DNA of 64,000 bases from Diadophis punctatus similis (GCA_023053685.1 JALIGW010000003.1:141440008-141504007), one strand, 5' to 3'; shown: positions 41,141 to 53,999, counted from the stretch's first letter. The notes: generated by a model from the sequence alone, not told the origin. Made by a program: numbers and translations.

Positions 41141-42336
41141 CAGTACTTGTACTGAATACTTTGGGCAAATTTAGATTGTTTTGTGCATAAAAAATAGAAC
41201 TGGAACCTGGTAGAGACCGCATTGCTGTTATCATTCAAACCATATTCATTTAGAGATGTATGAATGCAGAATCTTAAAAGAAACTGTAAAACTTTGGCTT
41301 CTTAGTAGTTCATACTATTTTGGTTGTACTCCTAAAATAAGTTCCTAAAAGTTGTCCTGAATTCAAAGGAATGTTAAAGACATCAAGAATAAGCTTGATT
41401 ACTGTTGTGACAGTTCTAAAATTCCAATGCAACTTTTATGACAGAAGCAGCATTTTAAAATGAATTATATAAGATATCTCTCAGAGATGTTCCTAGGACA
41501 GCTGAAACTGGGTTTTTCTGAGATTGTCAACATTACTTTCTACTATTTATATAGTAGATAAATCTATATAAATGTAATACAGTAGTAATATCCATACTAT
41601 AGTATACTACCATATACTATAAATCCATTAGTCATGTTGTAATCCAAATTTCCAATCTACTTTTGATCTTAAAATAGACTAAAATAGGTAACTTTTGGAA
41701 CCATCCTATTTGTAAGACCTATGGATTCCTATATCTGGCTCAATTTGAACTCCCAACAAATTCTGACTATAAATTTATTTAGGGTCACAGTATGCTACAT
41801 TAACAGTTACTGAGCTGTTGCCTGGCTTATATGAGTAGCATTCTCTTAAATGTTTACTGTAAATGGATTTGTTAAAAAAAAGAGCTTGGAAACTTTGTCA
41901 GCTTGTAGAAGTTCAATGACAAGAACTTTCTACAGCACATAAAACAGAAGGATAGTCAGGAAAAGTTGTTAGTCATGAAGAGCTAAATTACGTATGGTAA
42001 GCTGCTTCACAGTCAAAAGCCTCTTCCTGTCAAAATAAAATAAAACAATGCCAACATCATGTGTTCCATCATGTTCCTGTTAAAGCACATAAGGAACAAG
42101 AGGCTCATAATTATTATAAAATGGATATCTGCCAAACTGAAGAGAGATGTTTGCAAGATAATGAGTGAAAAATCAGGAGAATAATTTATGTACAGGAAAG
42201 TAAAGAGATTTAATAAAAATAATTTTAAAAACAATTGAAGTATCAACGGAAAACCAAAACTAGAAAAAAGGCAAAAGAATACATATATACATTTACATAC
42301 ATATAATGTAACCTCTAATGTCATATCTCATCTATC

Positions 42337-42361
42337 TCCATATATATATATATATATATAT
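42337..42361 (+). repeat. (TA)n microsatellite
   Basis: Run of alternating TA ending at 42361, with no associated element. Confidence 0.9.
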
Positions 42362-42617
42362 TCAAATCTTAGGATCCTCCTGAATAGAGTCTGAACATAA
42401 TTGGTCTAGAGATCTTACTTCGTTAAAGTGGTTCATTCTCAATCTGAAAACAAATATGATGCAGATCCTATTTGCAAAATATCTAGCAAAAAGGTTACAG
42501 TAGCTAGTAGATAATTCTTCTGAGACATTAGTTCCCTACAAGGAAATAATGGCATTCCATGTGTGGAAAACTCCTGGCATTTCACTACACTTACCATCAC
42601 TGATGCAGCCTTTAAGC

Positions 42618-42861
42618 CAGTGGTGGCGAACTTATGGCACGTGTGCCAGAGGTGTCACGCAGAGCCCTCTCTGTCGGCATGCGCGCCGTCACCCCAGCTC
42701 TGTTTTGAGTCTCTGCCACACATGCATATGTGCCACCCGCCGGCCAGCTGGTCTTCGGGTTTCTGCTTTGCATGTGCGGGGCGTGTATACGCCCGCGCCT
42801 TGCAGTTTGGGTGCATGCGCACACTTTGGGCACTCGGTGCCTAAAAGGTTCGCCATCACTG
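42618..42861. mobile_element. hAT-type MITE (CAGTGATGGCGAACC family), short form
   Basis: Starts CAGTGGTGGCGAACTTATGG and ends AAAGGTTCGCCATCACTG. Flanks CTTTAAGC and CTCTAAGC match at 7 of 8 (42610-42617 and 42862-42869). ORFs of 73-107 codons inside are by-products. Confidence 0.88.
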
Positions 42862-43056
42862 CTCTAAGCTGATCTCTGTATGGTTGGTTGAACTTCTTCA
42901 TTTTTGCTAACCCCAGTCCAGAGAGCTCTTGTGGAATTTCATTTCTCAAACACTTCTCAGTAAACTAAGGTGCATCCCAGGAACAGAGAGAAGCCATAGA
43001 GGGAGAATCCAATCTAGTATCTTTGTCATCTCTATATTCTAGGAATATATTCCTGT

Positions 43057-43183
43057 CATTGGTGGGTTCTAAGTTTGATCACCACTGGTTCGCGCACGCG
43101 CTTGCAATCCTGGGCAGGTGGGCGGAGCCTTCCGCTGCTATCGGTTCTAAGAACCGGTCCAAACCGGGAGCAATCCACCGCTG
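43057..43183. mobile_element. hAT-type MITE (CATTGGTGGGTTC type)
   Basis: 127 bp with ends CATTGGTGGGTTCTAAGTTT and GGAGCAATCCACCGCTG, flanked by the perfect 8-bp duplication ATTCCTGT (43049-43056 and 43184-43191). Interior has GCGCACGCGC and the inverted words GGTTCTAAGAACCGG. Confidence 0.9.
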
Positions 43184-43199
43184 ATTCCTGTATATTCCA

Positions 43200-45067
43200 C
43201 TGCCAGATTGTGGGAAACTCCAAAAGAACTCTGCTGGAAATCAGATCCATAAGATTCTTAATGTGGACCATCTCCCAAAGAGGTTGATGTTGCCACTAAG
43301 TCTTGATTTGACCATGATCAAGATATGATGTTAATGTTCTGTCCTTCATATTATATTCTCCCTGCTCCAAACTAAAAACATATCAAGTTTGTAAACCCGG
43401 GTAGATGTCAGGCCATGCTGATGTGGAATAAGTCCATGGTAGTCATGGAAACCATGAAATCCCAAACCACTCCTGACCCTAAATCCAAGCATGGAGGTGG
43501 ACTATTTCTAGCAGGGGGAATCATTCATCAACAGTACCCCCAGCTTTATATAGAAATAACAGTAATCAAATTGAACATAAATGATCAAAATTAGGAACAA
43601 TTCCTTTTTTAAAAAATAGCACATAATAAATACAATTTTTTTTAAAAAAAATCATTCTATCCACTATTATTCAGGAGTAGCAATGAATCTGGATGCATCT
43701 TGAAATTGCTGATGGAATCATTTCAGATAGATTACAGCTTTACCCAGACCACATTGTATATCAACTTCCACATTACCTTCAAGTTCTCAACCATAACATC
43801 TGCTGAAATCAGTTCCGCAAGGATAGAAGCATTCATGCTGATATAACACTTTATCTTATATGGCTATAAATGCAGAATACAGAATTCAGTACAAAAATCA
43901 GAAATACCAGGAAAGGGTTCACGACTGTAATTAACTAATACCCCCATTTTTCATTTACAGAGGATATTCCAATATATGGCTGTTTAATTTCCTTCTGATG
44001 CATTTTTATGGCAGGAGTTGATCCTGTTTTGGTATGAATATGAAGCTCCCTGAAATAATCACATGCATTCATTCTTAATTCTTTGTTATTTCTACACTAG
44101 TGCATCTATTTAATGAAGACTCTGAATAAAAGATTTAATTCTATTTCTTCCCTTGGAGGGTTTAAAAGTAACAAATTGAAGAGGCTGAACTGTTCTGTCC
44201 TATCAATTATGCTGATGTTTATAATCTGTTGATTATGGCTAATTAGTAGAATTGCAACTGTAAAAGTCAAAGCAATAAAATTCTTCTGAAGGATTTGAAG
44301 AACTAAAAATATTACATACACTAAAATTCATTTACTAGAAATGAATATTCTTTTACAGCTTAGCAAAGAAGCTCTAACCCTTAGGGTCCCATACATTCCC
44401 ATCTATACCATGTAGCACAATGATGATCAGAAATGGCAGTAGTTGTAAATTCAATATCTAAATTACTAAGAAACCTTTGATTGTTATAATTATGATAGAA
44501 TTGCACCCAATTCAATCTAACTACATTTTAATAAACCTCCTTGAGATATTCAGATAAATGCATGGAGAATTAAAACTGCACAAGAACTGAAGCCGTCCCA
44601 TTCCAGCCACCAATCATGCTGCTGAAGGGAATATGTACACCTGTTTGCCTTTTTTCTGCCCAGTTTGCCCCCATACAATCTGTTAATTGACTAAAGATGG
44701 CTCAATAATTGCTCTAATCTCAAATCCCTTATGGACAAAAACATTAGTGATCTGCGGAGAAGTAAATTTCACACGTACAACAGGATGCTTGAGCAGACTG
44801 GCTAATTCAAGTGAAGCAATTAGGAAAATACCCCTAAATGCACACTGGCATCTTTTCAGAGCTTTGGTTCAGATGGATCATATAACACAATTTCTATGAG
44901 ACACTGGACTAAGTTCACAAAATATCCTTATTATAAAGGACCCCAAGAATTCTAAAATTGCAGACGTGTAATAAACAATTCCACAAAAGTCAACTGAGTG
45001 ACATTGTACATGCTTGAAGAAGAAAAAGAGGAGGAAGAAAACATTGGTCGTTCTGAATTATAGATAC

Positions 45068-45100
<33 letters not shown>

Positions 45101-47240
45101 ACTCTTACCATTTGCTGAAAGCAAAAATCCCTCCACAAAATTTTTATACTGAATACACTTTTTTGAAAGAGAAGCAACATAACCAATGTCGTAGACATAT
45201 CGTTATGCAAATTACCAAATCAGTGTTCTTTTTAATAAATGTTTAAGTAGTAGTAGAAGAGGTCTTAGAGAAGATCTTCTTTGAATTTTTCCACTACAGC
45301 CTTTTATGTATCAGGAATGTTCTCAATCTGACTTTACAGCGACTCTGAGTTTCTATAACTTAAGTATATGGCTCCTAAGATTACTTTAACAACTGCTGCA
45401 CAAATTCAAAATGATTTGAAATAAAAATATATATATAGAGGGAAGTAATGTTTGCTTTCCTCTATTAGGATTAATATTACATAACTAGAAATACAGTTAC
45501 TGCTGGAAGCTAGCACACTTTGTCATTTTTCTTTCAATTCCATTAGTAGTATTTAATAAGATAAGACTGGCATCCTTGGATAAAGATAGAGATCTGACTC
45601 CCATTGACCAGACTTTCTTTCTAGTTCTCCTGTTTGCTATCCCATCCAGGAAAAACAATCTATCCAAATTACTGTGACTGATCTCCGGTACACACAATAC
45701 ATTTTCAGGCACAATCTTACTATATAGGTGACTGAGGATACCTGTACATAAATCTGAAAATAAAAAGTGTTGGCTGAAACTGATTGCATATTAGATCTGA
45801 AAGCCAAGCTAAAGAGACACTTTTGAAATTTCTCTAGGTCATACCTAGCAAGGTGATACCAGAAGATGAGATTTATGCCTTTTTCTTTGGATTGGGTGCC
45901 CCTAGATTCTACCTCGTTCTCTATATCGGCAATGAAGCTGCTGGTAAGATCATCTCAAAGTCTGGAATTTCTCTTTCTCTTTAATTTCTATCTTGAACTT
46001 GGAGAAATAGCGGAGATCTTGAATTGTAGTTACTTGACTGGAAGAACACAAGTAAGGTTTACCGGTAATTAAAGTAAGATGAAAGTATTTTTAAAAGCCT
46101 TCAATTTTATAACTGTAAATATACAGTTAAAGGACTTGCTTTTTCCTGAAAGACTACATTCCTAACAAAGGGATAATCCCGATCTGCAATTGTTCATTAC
46201 TGTATACGTAATTACATTTTAAAAGGAAATATTTTAACAATCTGGTGTGCTAAATATACCTTCTAGAAATCACAATTAGCCATTTTTATTCATGCCAAGG
46301 TCATATTATGATAATACACTGTACATAAGATTGCCTTTAAGTATGTATGAAAATTTCAACTGATCCAAAATGCAACCACCAACTCTTTGACCAGCATGTA
46401 AAATGGAGTATACACATCCAATTTTGTACATTTTTGCAGTATGTATATGTCCTTTTAAGAATTAGCTTCAGGCTACCAGTTGTTTAAGACCAGGCGAAAT
46501 CAGCTTGTTGAGGCAAATCAATCTGCTCTCTATAACATTATAATGAAGAAATATAGCAATGGCAGTCACTGAGGGAATGCATGTGGGTTACCGTAGTAAC
46601 TTGCATTCAAGACGACAACGGCTACCTATGAAACATGCAAATATAGTGAGTAATAACTATTATTGCTGGAAAAGGATATTTCAATGAATTTGTCCACTAC
46701 ATTTGTTTATGTAAGAACATGGTATTGGCAATTAAGAAACAGGATATTTATCAAACGTGGAAATATTTTGATCCTAAAAGTTCATTTTTAAAAACTATAC
46801 AGCATATATCATAGTTCTTTGTTACGCTGAAATTATGACAGCCCAAAATATCAAGAGGTACCAGCTTCAAATGCATGTCAAATACTCTTATTATTTGTTT
46901 TGCCTTAATATTGTAAACGATCTTGTGAATATTATTACTATGTTAGATTTTGGAATCCTGTACATCATTTCTTAACTCTTAAGAATTTCTTTCACATAGA
47001 TACGGAAGAAAAATTAATATGGAAACAATAGGTGAGAATTAACCGTGATGTAGAAAACGGGTGCAAACATGAAAGGGGTGAAAATCTCACAAGGAATACT
47101 GCACTGTAAGTGCTAAAACATGTGAATTTAGCAGATTTAGCATCACCGCATGTGTAAAACAAAGCTGATTAACATACAATTTAAATAGGGGAAACAACCA
47201 GTGTGTGCTTGTATCAGCAACTGATAAGGACAGAATCATT
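43200..47240. other. Non-coding stretch upstream of RIPOR2 coding exons
   Basis: No conserved frame. A (CA)n run lies at 45076-45102. 46355-46530 (CAACTGATCCAAAATGCAAC onward) reads like a very old L2-like RT piece (LIQNATT). Otherwise I see nothing assignable. Confidence 0.45.
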
Positions 47241-47547
47241 TTAAAATGTGGCACATTTGTCTCATTATCCTAGAAATAAAATGCATGGGAATATCTGTTT
47301 CACAACTACTGTTGTTCCTTCACCTTCACAAAAAGAAAAGTTTGGATGGTGGTGTTCAACATGGTTGGGTCGAGAGATGGGGCGTTGGTCTTACCAACCA
47401 CCTTCTCTTCCAGGGCAAAAGGTACTGCTTCCTTCCTGAAGAGGTGTTTATCACACCTGAAATACAACCGCTCACAGCCACCAACTACCCAAAAGCATCA
47501 GGAAGCTCAGGGATCCAGCCTCAGATGGCAAAAGTCATGCTTGAACT

Positions 47548-47639
47548 GAATTGAATACTTTATTTGGTCAAGTGTGATTAGACACACAAGGAATTTATCT
47601 CCAGTACAGAAACACTCTGTGTATTTGCAAGGAAACAGA
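47548..47639 (-). mobile_element. CR1/L3-type LINE 3'-end fragment
   Basis: TTTATTTGGTCAAGTGTGAT and GACACACAAGGAATTTATCT are the antisense of the terminus at 6640-6812. Here no (ATTCT)n array follows on the 3' side; instead the internal side abuts an (AAT)n array. Confidence 0.7.
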
Positions 47640-47671
47640 TAATAATAATAGTAATAGTAATAGTAGTAGTA

Positions 47672-47758
<87 letters not shown>

Positions 47759-47759
47759 T
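47640..47759 (+). repeat. (AAT)n microsatellite, about 40 units
   Basis: Starts with mixed AATAATAGTAATAGTAGTAG units and continues as pure AAT. Poly-Ile and poly-Leu ORFs called across 47578-47865 are artefacts of it. Confidence 0.97.
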
Positions 47760-48169
47760 CATCATCAATAAAAGGGGGAAATAAAAAAAGATAATAAAAG
47801 GAATGAACACTACAGCCATACTCTATGGGTGTGTATGGGTGTGTATGCACACGTACCAAGTTCATATACCTCCCCCCCTCTCTCTCTCCCTCTGCCGAAC
47901 TGCAAGAATTACATTTTCAGTAGAGTGATGGCATGAGGGAAACAGTGTCCTTGTGTCTAGTTGTCTCGGCATGCAACACCCTACAACACCATTCTGAGGG
48001 AAGGAGTTGAAACAGTTTGTGTGTAGGATGTGAGGGGGTTACAGATATTTTCTCAGCCCTCCTTCTGATCTGCGCAATATACGGTTTTCTATGGAAGGCA
48101 GTTATTTGCAACTATTCTTTCTGCAGTCTTGACTATCCATTGGAGTCTGCAACTGTCATGTTTCCTTGC

Positions 48170-48935
48170 TGAGTCAAAATTCAATGGTGACAAAAATAAG
48201 GTTTTACACCTAGGCAAAAAACCCCAAATGTACAGTATAGGTACAGATTAGGAGAAACTTGGCTCAATAGCAGTAACTGTGAGAGGGATATTGGAATCCT
48301 AGTGGACAATCACTTAAATGAGTCAGCAGTGTGCTGCAGTCGCCAAAAAAGCCAATGCAATCCTAAACTGAATTAATAAGGGATGGACTCAAGATCACAT
48401 GAAGTGTTAGTACTACTTTATAAGGCCTTAGTAAGACCACACTTGGAATACTGCATCTAGTTTTGGTCACTACAATGTAAAATAGATATTGAAACTCTGG
48501 AAAGAGTGCAGAGAAGAGCAACAAAGATGTTTAGGGGGTGGAGGCTAAAACATAGGAAGAACCATTGCAGGAATCGGATGTGTCTAGTCTAGTGAAAAGA
48601 AGAACTAGGGGCGACATGATAGCAGTGTTCAAATATCTGATGGGCTGTCACAAAGAAGAGGGGGGTAAAACTTATTTTTCAAATGCAAGACAAGAAACAA
48701 TGGTTAGAAACTAATCAAGGAGAGAAGCAACCTAGAACTAAGGATAAATTTCCTAACAGTGAGAATAATCAACCAGTGGAATGGTTTGCATTCAGAATTT
48801 GTGGGTGTACCATCACTGGAGGCTTTTAAAAAGAGACTGGACAGCCATTTGTCTGAAATGGTATAGAGTCTCCTGCTTGAGCAGGGATTGGACCTCCGTG
48901 GTCCTTTCCAACTCTATTATTCTGTTAAAATCCTC
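48170..48935 (+). mobile_element. CR1 LINE 3' end (plus strand), several frameshifts
   Basis: Includes GGAATCCTAGTGGACAATCA, AGACCACACTTGGAATACTG, CAGAGAAGAGCAACAAAGAT and the end GGTCCTTTCCAACTCTATTA, which mirror the CR1 copy at 27566-27990. Frame is broken in several places. Confidence 0.9.
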
Positions 48936-49113
48936 ATCCCCAGGGCCTACAGTAATACAACTATTCTGTAGTAACTTAACAGTTCAGTTATTTTCTTGAC
49001 GGTATCTTATAATTGCAAGTAGGTAAATCATGTAGAAAATTTCCCGAATTCTGGATGGGGGGGGGGTCATTTTGCACAGAACAGTGCAACTAAACAGATA
49101 AATACGGCTGCTG

Positions 49114-49778
49114 CAGCGGTGGGTTTCAAATTTTTTTGCTGCCAGTTCAATGGGCGTGGCTAGGTGGGGGCATGTGACTGAGTGGGCATGGCCAACTTGA
49201 CATCATTCACACCACTCAGTCACATGAGTTCCCCACCTAGCCACGGCCACAGGAAAAGACGGGAAAACTTTTTGGAATTTCCACCTATCTACCCCCGCCC
49301 TCCCTTCGCCAGTCGCCTGTTTCCCCTCCTTTAGCGGCCCCAGCCCTAGCCCCGCTTTTCCCCCCCCCCACCGTTCGGGCTGCTTACCTTCTGCAGCGGC
49401 TGGTCCAGAGTCCGGAAGGCAAGCTGACCGGAGTTTTCGGCGGGCCCGCCAGCCACCGCTGCTGGAAAGCAGCTCTCAAAGAGGCGGTGGCTGGCTGCAG
49501 GCCGCCGAAAAGTACCAGAGGTTGCGGAAAAAGCTGCTGACATGCTGTCGCCATGTTGTTCGCGCATGCGCATCCCATTGGACTTGCAAGGCAATGGGAT
49601 GCATGTGCGCGAAGAACATGGCGGCGATGAACAAGGTGGGTGGAGCGAGCGAGCAGTGACCAATGGACCGGTTCAGGGGCGTGACCAGTCAGCCATCGTT
49701 ACCAGTTCAGCGACCTTGGCCAAATTTCCGCCAACGGTTCGCACGAACCAGTGCGAACCAGCTGAATATCATTCTCTG
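49114..49778. mobile_element. Large non-autonomous hAT-like element with internal palindrome
   Basis: Starts CAGCGGTGGGTTTCAAATTT and ends GAACCAGCTGAATATCATTC then TCTG. Flanks GGCTGCTG and GGCTGATT match at 6 of 8. The GC-rich centre has an inverted repeat about 49538-49630 (CGCCATGTTGTTCGCGCATG and its approximate complement). ORFs at 49346-49784 lie in it and are not genes. Ends are less certain than for other MITEs. Confidence 0.65.
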
Positions 49779-49854
49779 GGCTGATTGTTTTAACTTAATA
49801 TTTACATGTTTATTTGACTGTTTTGATCAAAGAAAAAACACAAATACTTTTCAG

Positions 49855-49913
49855 TGCCATTGTAACTTCGAACAGTGACTAAATGAACTATTGTTAAGTC
49901 GAGGACTACCTGT
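49855..49913. mobile_element. One end of the CAGATAGTCCTC-type element
   Basis: CAGTGCCATTGTAACTTCGA followed by GTTAAGTCGAGGACTACCTG is the same end as in 5549-5927; the partner end is missing. Confidence 0.7.
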
Positions 49914-50352
49914 ATTGGAACAATCAGGGGCATAGCCAAATATGGACAACCTTTTTCCCCACTGATAACTTCTCAGCCAATTAATTACTTCCACACCTTG
50001 GGCTATTTGGTAAGAATGTCTCCCCTAATCAAGAAAGTAAGGAATAGCCATTTACTGCACTCCATGAAATACTTTTTTCCCGCTCAGACGTCTTCTGTAC
50101 CTAAAAAAACATAGCCTATAACAACATGCGTTTTTAATGAGCTTAAATTACAAAAGGAAAATTGTTTTTTTGTTGTGATTACTTTCCACTGGATAATCTG
50201 TTAAGTAATGAAACAGAGTGAATGTAACCAAATATATCTAGCTCCTTGGCATTTTTAAAGTACTATGTACTCAGAATGCCTTGCTGTGCATTAAGAGGAT
50301 TGTCTAATGAAAGCAGTCTCTCAATTGACTTTAAGGAATGCCCTGCGTTTGC

Positions 50353-50408
50353 TACTACATATGTGACAGTATCTTGGAAGTACTACATATGTGACAGTAT
50401 CTTGGAAG
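50353..50408 (+). repeat. Perfect 28-bp tandem duplication
   Basis: Two identical adjacent units (50353-50380 and 50381-50408) beginning TACTACATATGTGACAGTAT. Located about 80 bp before the LINE at 50490. Confidence 0.95.
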
Positions 50409-50489
50409 GCACTACAGCATTCAGTTCCTTTGTTGTCTCGTGTCAGCTTTAGTTCTTTATTCATTGAATGCTCATGAACATTCTGCTTG

Positions 50490-52727
50490 GAACACCGCAG
50501 CATCAGGGGCTCTAGACCGAATTGCGCCTAAGCGACCTCTCCGTGGCAGTGGATCCCGGAAAGCTCCCTGGTTCACCGAGGAGCTCCGGGAGATGAAACG
50601 CCAAAAGAGACGTCTGGAGCACCGCTGGAGGACCAAGAGGGCCGAATCTGACCGAACACTATTAAGAATTTACATCAGATCTTATTTAGTGGCGATAAGG
50701 GCGGCAAGACGATCCTATCTTTCCGCTCTTATTGCGTCCGCAGATTCTCGTCCAGCCGCCTTGTTTAGGGTGACTCGCTCCCTCCTTGGAAAAGGGGGGA
50801 GCGAGGAACACTTACAAGGCAGAGCTGAGGAATTTGCTGAGTTTCTGTCGGATAAAGTCGCTCAGATTCGGTCAAACTTGGACTCTGGCAGGGCAGAGTC
50901 CATAGAGGTGACAGGGGCAAGTCCTAGTCCATCATTATGGGAGGAGTTTGGGCCTGTTTCTCCCGATGATGTGGACAGGGCTATGGGAGCGATGGGTACC
51001 TCCACCTGTTTATTGGACCCATGCCCCTCCTGGCTGGTCTCGGCCAGCAGGTCGGTGGCACGCGGCTGGATCCAGGCGGTGATCACCGCTTCTCTGAGGG
51101 AGGGATCCGTACCGCAGTCGTTAAAAGCTGCGGTGGTGCGACCCCTCCTGAAGAAGCCTTCCCTGGATCCAGCTGATTTGAAGAACTATCGTCCAGTCTC
51201 CAACTTACCTTTCTTAGGGAAAGTTGTGGAGAAGGTGGTGGTGACTCAGCTTCTGCAGCTCCTGGATGAAACAGACCATCTAGATCCTTACCAGTCAGGC
51301 TTCAGGCGCGGCTACAGTACAGAAACTGCCTTGGTTGCCCTGATGGATGATCTCTGGCGAGCCCGGGATGGAGGAAATTCCTCCATCCTGGTGCTACTTG
51401 ACCTCTCAGCGGCTTTCGATACCATCGACCATGGTATCCTTCTGCATCGGCTCGGCGAGTTGGGAGTGGGAGGCACCGTTTTGCGGTGGTTCTCCTCTTA
51501 TCTCGCCGATCGGATGCAGTCGGTGTTGGCAGGTGGGCAGAGATCGTCCCCTAGGCCCCTATCATGTGGGGTGCCTCAGGGGTCGGTTCTCTCGCCCATC
51601 CTGTTTAATATCTACATGAAACCGTTGGGTGAGATCATTCGCAGACATGGGGTGTGTTCCATCAGTACGCTGACGACACCCAGCTGTACATCACCACCCC
51701 GTCTGACTTCAGGGAGGCAGTTGATGTAATGTGCCGCTGCCTGAACGACGTTAAGATCTGGATGGGGAGGAACAGACTCAGACTCAATCCCGACAAGACT
51801 GAGTGGCTGTGGATATTGCCTCCTAAGGACCATGACAACTATCCCTCCTTGGTCTTTGAGGGTGCGAAACTGACTCCCTCAGACCAGGTCCGCAACTTGG
51901 GGGTCCTCCTAGATCCACAGCTAAAATTGGATCACCATCTTTCTGCTGTGGCTAGGGGGGCCTTTGCACAGGTTCGCCTGGTGCACCAGTTGCGGCCATA
52001 CTTGGAGAAGGAGGCTCTACTCACGGTCACTCATGCCCTTGTCACCTCGCGTTTGGACTACTGCAATGCGCTCTACATGGGGCTACCCTTGAAGAGTATC
52101 CGGAGACTTCAGCTGGTACAAAATGCGGCTGCGCGTGCTGTGGTGGGTGTGCCAAGGTACACCCACGTGACACCAATACTCCGCCAGCTGCATTGGTTGC
52201 CCATCAGTCTCCGGGTCCAATTCAAGGTGTTGATCACCATCTTTAAAGCCCTTCATGGCTTAGGACCAGGATATCTTCGGGACCGCATTCTGCCTCATAC
52301 TTCCCTCCGACCGGTTAGGGCCCACAGAGTTGGCCTCCTCCAGGTCCCGTCGGCCAAACAATGCCGGCTGGCGGGCCCTAGGGGGAGAGCCTTCTCTGTG
52401 GCTGGCCCCGTGCTCTGGAACCAACTTCCCCCAGAGACCCGAACCATCCCCACTCTGCTGGCCTTCCGAAAAGCCGTTAAAACATGGCTTTTCCTGCAGG
52501 TGGGGGGGATGGCTTAATCCACCTGAGATCACCCCCCAAGTATGTATGATATCGAATGAATGTTGCTGTTTTAATATTGTTTTTAATAATTTGTATTTGT
52601 TTTTTAATCACTTGCAGTTTGATTATTCTTGTATTTTTTCCTGTTGTACGCCGCCCTGAGTCCTTCGGGAGTTGGGCGGCATATAAGAATAACAAAATAA
52701 ATAAATAAATAAATAAATAAATAAACA
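50490..52727 (+). mobile_element. L2/CR1-clade LINE, 5'-truncated, reverse transcriptase almost intact
   Basis: Lacks the endonuclease; begins in the linker (APWFTEELREMKRQKRRLEH follows closely) and carries the RT motifs in order: LKNYRPVSNLPFLGKVVEKV, YQSGFRRGYSTETALV, LDLSAAFDTIDH, CGVPQGSVLSPILFN, then YADDTQLY with the catalytic aspartates. A single one-base frameshift near 51648-51660 separates the last motif from the first four. After it the C-terminal part is open to a stop at 52517. The 3' end has a short hairpin (CCGCCCTGAG ... GGGCGG) and an (AAAT)n tail at 52695-52725. Left border approximate; no target duplication seen. Two much older relatives are at 16140 and 61180. Confidence 0.92.
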
Positions 52728-52956
52728 CAAGAACAGAATGGCTTAGTCAGGCAAAGAAGAACAATCCATAACTTCCCTATATTTGAAAGTAATTATTAAA
52801 ATTAACTTTCTTATTCATCATTTTGGAAGAAAAGGCAAGTAAAACATCTATTTTTAAAATTTCAATCCACACAACTTCTCAGGTACAAGTAATCCTTTAC
52901 AACAGTCAATTATTTTACCTCATAAAAACTGCTTGTTTTGAAAACTTAGTACAATA

Positions 52957-53188
52957 TAGCCGAGGTGCCGCAGCGGTTAGAGTGCAGTACTGCAGGCCAC
53001 TTTAGCTGACTGTGATCCTCAGGTCAGCGGTTCAAATCTCACCGGCTCAAGGTTGACTCAGCCTTCCATCCTTCCGAGGTAGGTAAAATGAGGACCCAGA
53101 TTGTTGGGGGCAATATAAATATACATTGCTTACTGGTGTATACCGCTTAGAGTGCTTGCACTGTGAGGCGGTATATAAATCTCACAAA

Positions 53189-53279
<91 letters not shown>

Positions 53280-53281
53280 AT
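52957..53281 (+). mobile_element. Complete Sauria-type SINE with long (AAAT)n tail
   Basis: tRNA-like head GCCGAGGTGCCGCAGCGGTT with A-box GGTTAGAGTGC and B-box GGTTCAAATCTC, then TCAAGGTTGACTCAGCCTTC, GAGGACCCAGATTGTTGGGG, AGGCGGTATATAAATCTCAC and about 95 bp of AAAT repeats (53188-53281). The most complete copy of the family in the window. Confidence 0.95.
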
Positions 53282-53574
53282 AGTTAACAATGTAAGCATA
53301 TGCATAATGTTAGCTCTTCCATTCATCTTGCTGTAATATGATAATCTGTTGGCATGTATCATGGTCAAGTCCATGTTTCTCAAATATCATTCAAAATATT
53401 TATTCCTTCACGGAGAAAAAAGTAAAACAATTTCAACAGAAGAGTTACAAATTTATGTAGGTACAACATGATATTTTATGTTTAATTCATGTTTATTTTA
53501 TGTTTAATTTAAACTTACTTTTAGCAGTAATACTTTTTATGAGGAACATTAAGGAGCTTCTTAGTTTTATTGAA

Positions 53575-53995
53575 GAACTTGTTGTTAATCGCGAACTCGT
53601 GTCCGACTCATCGCGACCCCAAGGACAACTTGAAGAACAGAAATGCTCAAATTGAAGCATCTGAATAATTACATATTACAACAAATTACTAAAACCACAA
53701 CCACATAAAAATATAAAGCATGATTAATAAGCTTCAGTGATACTGATCATAGTTTTTTTCTTCCTACTGTCTCCCTGCAAGTTCAGGGTCTGCCTTTTTC
53801 TTGGATCAAATAAGTTTTGATCCATTTGATTGCAACAGGAATTGACCGGCCAGTTTGTTGCCCAAGCCTGACATGAACTGAGAAAGAGTAACTGGCCCAA
53901 AGAAATCCAGCTGCCTTTCATATTTTAGGCAGGACTAGAACTCACAGTCTCCTGGTTTCTAGCTGGGTCCCTTAACAACTAGATCAAACTGGCTC
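53575..53995 (-). mobile_element. tRNA-derived SINE remnants
   Basis: 53580-53640 has CTCGTGTCCGACTCATCGCG and 53880-53995 has GTAACTGGCCCAAAGAAATC, GGCAGGACTAGAACTCACAG and GGTTTCTAGCTGGGTCCCTT, the antisense of a tRNA-like head. Same family as 13588 and 28903, diverged and partly rearranged. Confidence 0.6.
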
Positions 53996-53999
53996 TCTA

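Noticed and set aside
47578..47865. Minus-strand ORFs with poly-isoleucine and poly-leucine
   Set aside because: They are translations of the (AAT)n microsatellite.
49346..49784. ORFs up to 105 codons
   Set aside because: GC-rich interior of a non-autonomous element; no domain.
52957..53050. Possible tRNA gene (A-box and B-box present)
   Set aside because: It is the tRNA-derived head of a SINE; it lacks a foldable acceptor stem and continues directly into the SINE body.
53188..53281. Regularly spaced repeats that could suggest a CRISPR array
   Set aside because: Pure AAAT tail of a SINE with no spacers; the genome is vertebrate.
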